Shown in pieces: positions 15,621-23,023 of a stretch of 32,720 nt of DNA. Position 1 is the stretch's first letter, and each line of letters opens with the position of its first letter. Origin of the DNA: Candidatus Margulisiibacteriota bacterium. Its GTDB lineage: Bacteria > Margulisbacteria > Termititenacia > Termititenacales > Termititenacaceae. The DNA is taken from NCBI GenBank assembly GCA_031267055.1, contig JAIRZV010000069.1:1-32720 (forward strand), written 5' to 3'. The notes under the pieces were generated by a model that ran no database searches, was not told where the DNA came from, and saw only the letters and a program-made list of their open reading frames with translations. A program made the translations under genes and the position numbers.

Positions 15621-16475
15621 ATGGCTGAAATATCCGCCGCGACAGTAAAAGAACTGCGCGAAAAAACTTTTGCCGGCATGATGGACTGCAAAAAAGCTTT
15701 GCAGGAAACTAACGGCGATTTTGAAGCGGCCGTCAAATGGCTGCGCGAAAAAGGCCTGTCTACCGCCGCCAAACGTTCGGACCGCGCGGCTTCGGAAGGC
15801 CTCATCGACGTGAAATTTAACGACGAGCGCAATTTGGCCGCTTTGTTTGAGCTGAATAGCGAGACGGATTTTGTGGCGCGCAACGCTAAGTTTCTCGCGC
15901 TGCTCAATCAACTGCTTGACCAAGTATTGACTAAGCAGCCCAAAGATATTGCCGAACTGGAAGGACAGCCTTTTCTGGGCGATGAGTCCAAGAAAATCAA
16001 TGAGCTGATCACCGACGCTATCGCGGTGATCGGAGAAAATATCGTGGCGCGGCGTTTTGCTCTGTACAGCGCGCCGGCCGGCAATGTATTGGAGAGTTAC
16101 GTGCACAACGGACGCATCGGTGTGCTGGTCGAGCTGACCGGCGCACAGGCGAACAGCGAGCTGGCCAAAAATATCGCCATGCACATCGCAGCGGCCAATC
16201 CTGCGCCGCAGTATTTGCAGCGCGCTGATGTGACCGCCGAGCATCTGGCTGGTGAGCGCGAGATTTACAAAACACAGATTTTGCAGGACGAGAAAAACGC
16301 CAAAAAACCGGCCAATATTATTGAGAAAATAATCGACGGCAAAGTTAATAAATTTTATCAGGATGTTTGTCTGCTGGAGCAGAGTTATATCCGTGACCCG
16401 GACAAAACAGTAAAAGATATTTTGCCAGAAGGCGTGTCGATAGTGCGCTTTGCCCGTTTTGAGCTGGGCGCTTAG
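15621..16475 (+). CDS. tsf: Elongation factor Ts
   Basis: 284 residues. EF-Ts exchanges GDP for GTP on EF-Tu. The N-terminal UBA-like part (ATVKELREKTFAGMMDCKKA, then LQETNGDFEAAVKWLREKG) and the exchange-core motif NSETDFVARN (TDFVAR) are clear. The C-terminal dimer/coiled-coil region is complete and the protein ends with IVRFARFELGA. GAGGAG precedes the ATG. It is co-transcribed with rpsB. The next gene has its own promoter starting right after the tsf stop codon. Confidence 0.98.
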   Translation: MAEISAATVKELREKTFAGMMDCKKALQETNGDFEAAVKWLREKGLSTAAKRSDRAASEGLIDVKFNDERNLAALFELNSETDFVARNAKFLALLNQLLDQVLTKQPKDIAELEGQPFLGDESKKINELITDAIAVIGENIVARRFALYSAPAGNVLESYVHNGRIGVLVELTGAQANSELAKNIAMHIAAANPAPQYLQRADVTAEHLAGEREIYKTQILQDEKNAKKPANIIEKIIDGKVNKFYQDVCLLEQSYIRDPDKTVKDILPEGVSIVRFARFELGA

Positions 16476-16506
16476 TTTTTCACCCAAAAGCAGATCTGTA
16501 GCATTG

Positions 16507-16515
16507 TGTTATAAT
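16507..16515 (+). promoter_or_regulatory. Extended -10 promoter of the NfeD-like gene
   Basis: TGTTATAAT ends six bases before the GTG start at 16522, so transcription would begin on the start codon itself. There is no -35 match at normal spacing. Confidence 0.6.
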
Positions 16516-16521
16516 AAATCA

Positions 16522-16980
16522 GTGGGTATTTATAATTTGATTTTATCACCTTGGTTTTGGCTGGGTTTAGTCATAATTTTTTCCTTGATTGAATTAGCTT
16601 GTGCGCTTAATCTCATCACAATATGGTTTGCTGCTTCAGCCTTAATTATGGTTTTTGTTCCCGAAGCCACCAAAGGATTTTCCGTTCCTGTGCGTTTTAA
16701 TCTGCATATTATTATATTTTTACTAATCGCAGCCGCTTTGCTTATTTTTACACGCCCTCTAGTTATCAAAAAGCTAAAGATCGGAAAAACCAAAACGAAT
16801 GTTGATGATTTAATCAACCGCACCGCGCTTGTTACAAAAAGCATCAGCAAATTCAGCCCAGGTGAGATAAAAGTAAACGGCCAAATCTGGACAGCAATAT
16901 CAGAGAACAACGACTTGGAACAAGGAACAGAATGTACGGTAGTAGAAATTGTTGGCGTTAAAGCAATAGTAAAAAAATAA
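16522..16980 (+). CDS. NfeD-like membrane protein
   Basis: 152 residues from GTG 16522. Three membrane segments (about 7-25, 28-45, 58-76) are followed by a small soluble OB fold (LINRTALVTKSISKFSPGEIKVNGQIWTAIS...GTECTVVEIVGVKAIVKK), the standard layout of short NfeD proteins. These partner with SPFH proteins in membrane microdomains, and an SPFH gene follows after 19 bases. The frame is open back to an ATG at 16450 inside tsf, but that start would add a non-hydrophobic extension and overlap the promoter. With the GTG start there is no ribosome binding site and the mRNA should be leaderless. Confidence 0.85.
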   Translation: MGIYNLILSPWFWLGLVIIFSLIELACALNLITIWFAASALIMVFVPEATKGFSVPVRFNLHIIIFLLIAAALLIFTRPLVIKKLKIGKTKTNVDDLINRTALVTKSISKFSPGEIKVNGQIWTAISENNDLEQGTECTVVEIVGVKAIVKK

Positions 16981-16999
16981 AACAATTAAGGAGTTCAAT

Positions 17000-17884
17000 A
17001 TGCTGAGTGTAATTTTGGTTTTGTTTGTTCTGGCTTTGACATTGTTAATTAGCGGGATAAAAATTGTGCCACAATCTTATAACTATGTAATAGAAAGACT
17101 GGGAGCTTTTCATACAACGTGGAAAGTTGGTTTTCATTTTAAGATTCCGTTTGTTGAGCGAGTCGCTAATGTAGTCTCTTTAAAAGAAGCGTTATTTGAT
17201 TACGAGCCACAGCCGGTGATCACCAAAGACAACGTAACCATACTTGTAGACACAGTGGTTTTTTACCAGATTTCTGATCCTAAACTTTATACCTATGGTG
17301 CCGAAAATCCCAGGCTGGCTATCGAGAAATTAACGCTGACTACTTTACGCAATGTGATCGGCGAGCTTGAACTGGACGAGACTCTGACCAGCCGCGACAC
17401 AATTAACGGCAAGCTGCGCAGTATTCTTGACGAAGCCACCGACGCTTGGGGTATAAAGGTGAATCGCGTCGAGGTCAAAAACATCGATCCGCCAGCCTCG
17501 GTAAAAGAAGCCATGGAAAAACAAATGCGCGCCGAGCGAGAAAAACGTGCTGCAATCCTTACGGCCGAAGGATTAAAAGAAGCAGCAATCCTTAAAGCCG
17601 AAGGAGAAAAACAGGCGCTTATTTTGCAAGCAGAAGCTCAAAAGAAATCCACTATATTAGCAGCTGAAGGCGAAGCGCAGTCTATTCTGGAAGTACAAAA
17701 AGCCACTGCGGATGGTCTGACTGCAATTAAAAAAGTTCTTGGCGACGAAGGGGTTATTAAATTAAAGAGTCTGGAAACCATGCAAAAAGTCGCGGACGGC
17801 AAGTCAACCAAAATAATAATACCATCGGACATGCAAAGCCTAGCGGGACTGATTACCAGTGTTACAGAAATAGCAAAACCATAA
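17000..17884 (+). CDS. SPFH/Band 7 (stomatin, QmcA-like) membrane protein
   Basis: 294 residues. An N-terminal membrane anchor (MLSVILVLFVLALTLLISG) is followed by the SPFH domain (KIVPQSYNYVIERLGAFHTT, then PFVERVANVVSLKE, NVTILVDTVVFYQI and RNVIGELELDETLTSR) and a long helical stretch with repeated AEGEKQA/ILKAEG units (about 175-225), typical of the oligomerising coiled coil. These proteins build ring-like membrane scaffolds and influence membrane proteases. AAGGAG precedes the ATG. It is paired with the NfeD-like gene as in many bacteria. Confidence 0.93.
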   Translation: MLSVILVLFVLALTLLISGIKIVPQSYNYVIERLGAFHTTWKVGFHFKIPFVERVANVVSLKEALFDYEPQPVITKDNVTILVDTVVFYQISDPKLYTYGAENPRLAIEKLTLTTLRNVIGELELDETLTSRDTINGKLRSILDEATDAWGIKVNRVEVKNIDPPASVKEAMEKQMRAEREKRAAILTAEGLKEAAILKAEGEKQALILQAEAQKKSTILAAEGEAQSILEVQKATADGLTAIKKVLGDEGVIKLKSLETMQKVADGKSTKIIIPSDMQSLAGLITSVTEIAKP

Positions 17885-17984
17885 GCTGGATACCAAAGTA
17901 TATTGAGCATAGCAATCTACTCTTTCCGGCAGAGTTATAGAGTAAAAAAAGACATACCCGAAAATACTCCTAAGTGTTAGCAGA

Positions 17985-18013
17985 TTGCATTAAAAGGTTG
18001 TCTCAAGTAAAAT
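17985..18013 (+). promoter_or_regulatory. Promoter of tRNA-Gln
   Basis: TTGCAT (17985-17990), 17-base spacer, TAAAAT (18008-18013). Transcription would begin near 18020, six bases before the mature tRNA end. Confidence 0.65.
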
Positions 18014-18025
18014 ATTTTTGTTTGT

Positions 18026-18100
18026 TCCCCGATCGTCTAATTGGTAGGACGACAGATTCTGGCTCTGTTAATCGAGGTTCGACTCCTTGTCGGGGAACCA
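18026..18100 (+). tRNA. tRNA-Gln (anticodon CUG)
   Basis: A full cloverleaf can be drawn by hand. Acceptor arms TCCCCGA (18026-18032) and TCGGGGA (18090-18096) pair at all seven positions; D stem GTC/GAC; anticodon stem ACAGA/TCTGT around loop TTCTGGC with anticodon CTG; T stem CGAGG/CCTTG around TTCGACT. A is the discriminator and CCA is encoded (18098-18100). It reads glutamine CAG codons. An accessory island starts directly after it, as is common for tRNA integration sites. Confidence 0.95.
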
Positions 18101-18129
18101 ATCCACCCTGATGTCAAAGTCCGGTGAAT

Positions 18130-19017
18130 CTAGTATTTTACGGTTTTTGACACCAATAGGTGCATCTTTATTTTCGCTAGCGAGTCCTTAGTGTTTTCTT
18201 GGGGATAAATGCGGATTTCGTCAATTATATTGCCTAAGAGTCTTTCTTTAATTTGCAAAATCTAGTTTATCGTATATCTTGTAAAAGATTCTAAGAGTGT
18301 CTCTTATGTCTTCCTCTCTTGCTTTTTCTTGTTCTTTTTCAGCAACCAAGTTATCGAGGTTCGACAAATCTCTGTCGTAGCTGGCAATGTCTTTTTTATA
18401 GCCTTTGGCTAGGTCTTTTGAGCTTGGATGGTCAGGATTTAGTTATTTTCTACACCGATTTTTCTGTTCAATAACCCCCTTCTTTTATTAACTAGGTCTA
18501 TCTTCTCTTCGCTTTGTTGCTTTCTGGCTGAAATGAGGATTTTCTCAAAAGCCAAATTGTCCTTAAATAATTTTTTTAATTCATCTGCCAAAGCGTTTTC
18601 AATTAGAGTATCACTAATCCGTATCCTTTTCTTTGTTTCATCCTTAATATAGGTATGCACATAATAATGGCCGTTCCCTTTTCCTTCTTTGTGATAACTC
18701 ATTTCTTTCTCGGAATCTTCATAAAAGATTAAGTTGCTGAGAAGCCCTTTAGAAGCGGCAGATTTCTTTATATTTCTCAAAAAGTAAGATAACAATAAAG
18801 CATTCTTTTTCGTTGATTGTTAAGCATTCACCTATTATATCATAACCAAAAACTTCGTGTCCACCATTAAATTTGCCTTCTTGAATTCTACGATCCATAC
18901 CTGTTCTCGTTCATATTCTACAAAAGTTAAAATAATATTCATCATCATACGACCAGCGGCTGTCGCAGTAGAAAAATCTTGTGTTAGGGAAAAGCCGAAA
19001 GACAAGTCCTACATAGG
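18130..19017 (-). pseudogene. Decayed serine site-specific recombinase
   Basis: Pieces of one serine recombinase can be read on the minus strand in different frames. From the upstream end: LTQDFSTATAAGRMMMNIIL then TFVEYEREQ (the end of the resolvase catalytic domain), a frame change, then RRIQEGKFNGGHEVFGYD...INEKECFIV (start of the recombinase domain), then the zinc-ribbon/coiled-coil region at 18795-18439 (YYVHTYIKD...KKRIRISDTLIENALADELK), then DIASYDRDLSNLDNLVAEKE, and after another frame change LQIKERLLGNIIDEIRIYPQ. The catalytic serine end is not recognisable. At least three breaks make it inactive. It ends 30 bases from the tRNA-Gln, so it was probably the integrase of the island. Confidence 0.8.
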
Positions 19018-19296
19018 GGAGCTAAAGCAAAGAGAAAAGGTAAGGTTTACCCTGCCAGAATGAATTTGCACCCGTCTCACCCTCATCACTGGGCATTTCA
19101 ATATTTATTGTGTAGATTGAGAAACCTTGTTTTGCAAGGCTCGCCAATGCTTTAACAAAGCAGTTTATCTCTCTGCACAAATGCTGAAAGGCGGTGAGAG
19201 AGGACAATACTAATTTCTTAAATATATAAAAGTCAATTTATTGGCAAAAAACAGTACAGTTTGTACATGAATGTTGAGATAAACAAACAACCTTCT

Positions 19297-19319
19297 TGCC
19301 TGCCGTATATCGGCAGGCA
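19297..19319. repeat. Perfect inverted repeat upstream of the coupled gene pair
   Basis: TGCCTGCCG (19297-19305), TATAT loop, CGGCAGGCA (19311-19319). It stands 55 bases before the gene at 19374, where it could form a hairpin in the leader or serve as an operator; it lacks a T-run. GTACAG/TTTGTAC-like half sites also occur around 19249 and 19324. Confidence 0.6.
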
Positions 19320-19373
19320 GGACTTGTACTGTGTTGTGCTGTATAAAAATTTTATAGAAAGGTTGGTGTCTAT

Positions 19374-19796
19374 ATGACAACAGCAGTAAAAGTAAAAAAT
19401 AATAGTAAAAACAAGGAGAGAAGTATGAAGCGGTTTGTTGAAGAAATTTTTGCTAAAGATTTGAGATTATGTGAAAACCTTCAAGACGGATGGTTTGGCA
19501 ATAGTGGTGGTGGCGGTTATAGCTATGTCAAAAAGAATGGACTCAAAATGTACTATGTAAACGCGAGGAAGGATGGTAATAATAAATATAGAACTGAAAA
19601 CAGTTATGTGTACAATATGATTAAAAAACACCGTACGAAGAAAGTCAGGATAGTGTTGATGGATGACGTGCTGGCTTACTGGAAAGAACTCGCTGATTTG
19701 TATAAAAGCGGTAGGCTTAGAAAAACAACTTCCTTAGCGATAGAGATGTACAATAGGGAAAAAGAAACCGAACATTGTGGAGTGCCTCATATATGA
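19374..19796 (+). CDS. Unknown protein, first of a coupled pair
   Basis: 140 residues, no family recognised. The N-terminus is basic (VKVKNNSKNKERSMKRFVEE), the centre has a glycine-rich turn (WFGNSGGGGYSYVKKNGLKM) followed by short strands, and the C-terminal half is helical (VLMDDVLAYWKELADLYKSG). No signal peptide or membrane segment; cytoplasmic. AGAAAGG precedes the ATG. The stop overlaps the start of the next gene as ATGA. The two products together could also be one ancestral protein split by a frameshift near 19780. AT-rich composition fits the island. Confidence 0.6.
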   Translation: MTTAVKVKNNSKNKERSMKRFVEEIFAKDLRLCENLQDGWFGNSGGGGYSYVKKNGLKMYYVNARKDGNNKYRTENSYVYNMIKKHRTKKVRIVLMDDVLAYWKELADLYKSGRLRKTTSLAIEMYNREKETEHCGVPHI

Positions 19797-20029
19797 TTCA
19801 GGATATGTTCGGAATGAAAGAGCAGAGTGTCAAAAATTATCGAGAGATTGCAATGTTTCTCCTAGACAAAAGCCTAGCTAGTAACCATCGAGAAGACTAT
19901 GGAAAATGGTTTGATAAGCTCGGACTGAAAGATTCTATTTGCTTGAAACAAGAGCTTTCTTGGATGAGAAGTTACTACAAGATGAAAGAAAAAGAAGCCA
20001 AAGAACGGGAAAGTAAGAGTAATTCATAA
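19793..20029 (+). CDS. Unknown small protein, second of a coupled pair
   Basis: 78 residues. The start overlaps the stop of the previous gene (ATGA), pointing to translational coupling. The segment MFGMKEQSVKNYREIAMFLL resembles a helix-turn-helix or a short DNA-binding helix pair, but this is weak. The tail is a charged helix (KMKEKEAKERESKSNS). The frame is open upstream to 19775, so fusion with the previous product by a one-base change is possible. A strong hairpin follows the stop codon. Confidence 0.55.
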   Translation: MIQDMFGMKEQSVKNYREIAMFLLDKSLASNHREDYGKWFDKLGLKDSICLKQELSWMRSYYKMKEKEAKERESKSNS

Positions 20030-20046
20030 CCATTGAATTATTCGGC

Positions 20047-20066
20047 AGGGTGTCGCAAGACACCCT
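20047..20066 (+). terminator. Hairpin after the coupled pair
   Basis: AGGGTGTC (20047-20054), GCAA loop, GACACCCT (20059-20066), followed by ACTCTTTATCTC. Good stem, moderate T content; placed 17 bases past the stop codon. Confidence 0.7.
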
Positions 20067-20246
20067 ACTCTTTATCTCAAGAAATGACAAACCCAGGACA
20101 CAAAGATACATCAAGGGCAGAGAGTAAATTCCCGATCATCCACACAAAATATATCTAAGAAATCCCTTAAAAACAGGCGTTCCAATGCAACAAACGGTAA
20201 ATAGTAGTATTAGAGAAAATCCGGATGGTTTCTTTTAATTTTTAGT

Positions 20247-20271
20247 CCAGTATTTCAAGGATAGATACTGG
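20247..20271 (-). terminator. Weak hairpin after the helicase-nuclease gene
   Basis: CCAGTAT (20247-20253) and ATACTGG (20265-20271) form a seven-pair stem with an 11-base loop, directly beyond the stop of the leftward helicase gene. In that direction no T-run follows, so it may act only as an mRNA end structure. Confidence 0.35.
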
Positions 20272-20278
20272 CGTAGTT

Positions 20279-22753
20279 TCAACTTGTTTGTATCTTGCTC
20301 GTGAAATTTTTTATGATACCACTAGGGGTTAATTCATGGTGTTCCAATAGTCCTTGGATTTTTTTCAAATCGTGATGATTATCAATGATTGCTAGAACAC
20401 AATCTTTCAGCGATTTTTTAAATTTTACAAGCATTTCTTCAGTCATTACTCTTGATTTACTGTTTGGTGATGCAGCACGCTCGCAACGATCACTGCGATG
20501 AATTATAAGTAAACAATAGTCATCTCTTTTATATTCCGATTGGAACCAATTTGCTGATCCATTTAATTGATTTATATGATCCTTAGATATTTTTTCTACA
20601 GTTTCCTTGCATTCGGTTTTGCATTCAATTACAAAATATTCATTGTCTATAGTCCATAATAAATCAGGCCCTCTTCCTTCCTGCTCTGGGCGAGAGCTAT
20701 CAAAACCGATATATTTAATTATATTTTTTGCTGTTTCTTCAAATCTTGTTGCTGATCCTTTAGAAAACGAAAACTGGTCTAATAATGCTTCTAGGTCCAT
20801 AATTACTTTGTTTTTATCTCCATCACGACAAGCATTTTGTATGAAATTCATACAGTTTTGTGCTTGTGAAACAAGACTAGTTAATTTGTCATAACTAGGT
20901 CTATGTTGTGGATTTAATACACGTCTATTATCTTCTTTGGCTTTCTGTAATATTTTCTGTGATTCAGATTGGTCTTTGTAATTTGTATATTCAGCCAAGA
21001 TTTGTCTTAGCCATCCGTTTGTATTTTTCCCATTTTCTTCATTAACTAGTCCTTGTATGATATTTATAGCTTTTTCGTAATTTCTGCTAAGTGCAGAGTC
21101 ATATGCTTCTCGCAAGCCAATAGCAATAATATCATTATGACAAAGGTTGTCGTATTTTAGTGATGCCAGTACGCTTTTACTTGCCTTAATCCAACTAACG
21201 TCTCTTTTTAAGCAAGAATTTATGGCTTCTTTCCATTCTTCGCGTTTACTTTTTAATTGTACTGCTAGTTTTTCAGATAATTGCATTTGGGCGTTTGTTC
21301 CAGGAGAAAGCTTTGAAAAACCATCTTTATTATAAAGGTGATTTACTAAAGATTGACCCATGAGGCAAACTACACAATAATCATCATTAGCTCTAATCCC
21401 ACGTCCCATACCTTGTTCTATTTTCTGTATTCTTTTGTTTAGTAAAAAACCACTATCTAATAGTACTTCTTCATTGTATTCATCGATTCTTCTTCTTACA
21501 TCAGGCAATCCGTCAATAACAAGAACACGACAAGCATCTTGCGGCAAATCTATTCCATCATATCTGTTTATTAAGACTACTAATCCTGTGTGAGGACTTT
21601 TTTTTAATTGTTCAATACCTTGCTGGATGTTAGATTTATTTAAAATAATATCTGCTACATCTCCCCAGAAAGATGCTCTGTGGAGAGATGGTACGATGAC
21701 AACAACATTATGGTGCAAGGATAGTTCTTTATAAAACGATTTTAAATCGTTATCATGTATTATTGGATTTAATGCCTTTGGGACAAGAATCATTCTATCG
21801 CCTATATCACCAGCAGTTTCTGGGGTTATACTTTTTGAAATATCTTCTTTTTTTAACCCAAAATGACTTGATAAAATACTATTATCTACCAATGTTGCTG
21901 TCATAAATATTTTTCGCGTTGCTTGTTCTATACTGGGGATCATATGTATTGGAATACAATGTGGAGATATTTCTATTTCATTTGCTGAAACCATACAATG
22001 ACAGAGGTTCAAATTGTCCTCTAATAGAGGTAAAGTAAACATTAGCTCATCGGTGTTTTTATGTTTTTTTAAAATTGCTGTTATTTGTGGGAGAGAACGC
22101 TGCCATACCCAAAAAGGGACAAGCATACTCTTTTGGCTATCATCATCGACATATATGTCATAATGCTTTGCTTCATTTTGATTTTTCAATGATTCAGAAA
22201 ACAAAGAGGCTAGTTCTTTGTATGCATCGATTGTATTGGGAATCCTTATCGTAAATTGTTGTTCTATATTATCAATACAGGCGTGTGCATCATCGATAAG
22301 CAAGCTTCCTATTTCAATTTTTTGACTACCAACACCAAAAACAGACAATCCATTAATTAGTTTATAAATATTTGTAACAAGGATAGCTTTACCACGTATG
22401 AAATCTGTAGATTTTTCGTTTTCTGTTACGTCTAATCCTAAACGATTGGCTTCTTCAATTACTTGTTCTACTAATTGCTTGTCTGGAGCTACATAGACAG
22501 CAGGCAACCTTCCTTCATTAAGACAACTTTTTAGTATTAGCAATCCTACAACTGTTTTTCCACTTCCGGTATTCATTTTAATTATGAGATTTTTTTCATT
22601 ACGTTTATCAAACCATTGGCTCCACACCTGTGCTTGGACATCTCTAGGGTACTGATACTTAGGATCGTTTTTCAATAACGCGTTAAATAATTCTCTTGGA
22701 GAAATGAGTGTTTCTGTTGTGTTTCCTGAATTCAGTGCTTCAAAATCTAACAT
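20279..22753 (-). CDS. SF2 helicase fused to a PD-(D/E)XK nuclease domain
   Basis: 824 residues, intact. The helicase part has Walker A TGSGKT (62-67), Walker B DDAH (154-157), motif III MTATL (284-288) and motif VI QGMGRGIR (447-454), so both RecA-like halves are complete. Residues 500-640 are helical. The C-terminus has the PD-(D/E)XK pattern: an early Glu (672), GRGPDLLW with Asp697, then FVIECK with Glu710 and Lys712. This is the layout of DNA-processing restriction or defence enzymes, but it does not match a named system I can place. The gene stands alone between a decayed recombinase and a decayed replicase, and is far larger and better preserved than its neighbours. The start has a weak GGATAGG. 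Confidence 0.85.
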   Translation of the reverse strand: MLDFEALNSGNTTETLISPRELFNALLKNDPKYQYPRDVQAQVWSQWFDKRNEKNLIIKMNTGSGKTVVGLLILKSCLNEGRLPAVYVAPDKQLVEQVIEEANRLGLDVTENEKSTDFIRGKAILVTNIYKLINGLSVFGVGSQKIEIGSLLIDDAHACIDNIEQQFTIRIPNTIDAYKELASLFSESLKNQNEAKHYDIYVDDDSQKSMLVPFWVWQRSLPQITAILKKHKNTDELMFTLPLLEDNLNLCHCMVSANEIEISPHCIPIHMIPSIEQATRKIFMTATLVDNSILSSHFGLKKEDISKSITPETAGDIGDRMILVPKALNPIIHDNDLKSFYKELSLHHNVVVIVPSLHRASFWGDVADIILNKSNIQQGIEQLKKSPHTGLVVLINRYDGIDLPQDACRVLVIDGLPDVRRRIDEYNEEVLLDSGFLLNKRIQKIEQGMGRGIRANDDYCVVCLMGQSLVNHLYNKDGFSKLSPGTNAQMQLSEKLAVQLKSKREEWKEAINSCLKRDVSWIKASKSVLASLKYDNLCHNDIIAIGLREAYDSALSRNYEKAINIIQGLVNEENGKNTNGWLRQILAEYTNYKDQSESQKILQKAKEDNRRVLNPQHRPSYDKLTSLVSQAQNCMNFIQNACRDGDKNKVIMDLEALLDQFSFSKGSATRFEETAKNIIKYIGFDSSRPEQEGRGPDLLWTIDNEYFVIECKTECKETVEKISKDHINQLNGSANWFQSEYKRDDYCLLIIHRSDRCERAASPNSKSRVMTEEMLVKFKKSLKDCVLAIIDNHHDLKKIQGLLEHHELTPSGIIKNFTSKIQTS

Positions 22754-22801
22754 TGCCTATCCGGTATAGAAATATATTTAATTCATAGCCATTATCTTAG
22801 T

Positions 22802-22810
22802 AGTATAGCA
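22802..22810 (-). promoter_or_regulatory. Extended -10 of the helicase-nuclease gene
   Basis: On the minus strand TGCTATACT, about 48 bases upstream of the ATG at 22753; no clear -35. The rest of 22754-23023 is AT-rich and shows no gene I can support. Confidence 0.45.
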
Positions 22811-23023
22811 TAGCCAATATTACATATGGTAGCCTTGTAATGTGGATTTTCTTGTTAATACACCGTGTTTTGCTAACCCTATCAGACTAGATAATCTAGC
22901 CAGTAAACACACAAAATATGTCATGGTTTTTTATAGATATTTCTCTATAATTTCTCTTGTTTTGTATCAAGAGTGGTAATATCAGAATACTCAATTCTTC
23001 AAATATTTACCCCCATTTACATA

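Noticed and set aside
15483-16487. A 334-codon open frame antisense to tsf
   Set aside because: It lies wholly opposite rpsB/tsf, which are certain; a shadow of their codon bias.
16450-16521. Upstream ATG for the NfeD-like gene
   Set aside because: It would overlap tsf and its promoter and add a non-conserved extension.
17920-17955. TACTCT/AGAGTA hairpin after the SPFH gene
   Set aside because: Six-pair stem with a 14-base loop and no T-run on the plus strand; too weak to call.
19022-19207. Leftward frame upstream of the integrase remnant as part of the integrase
   Set aside because: A short stretch (FVKALASLAKQGFSIYTINI) could fit, but the following residues do not; left outside the pseudogene.
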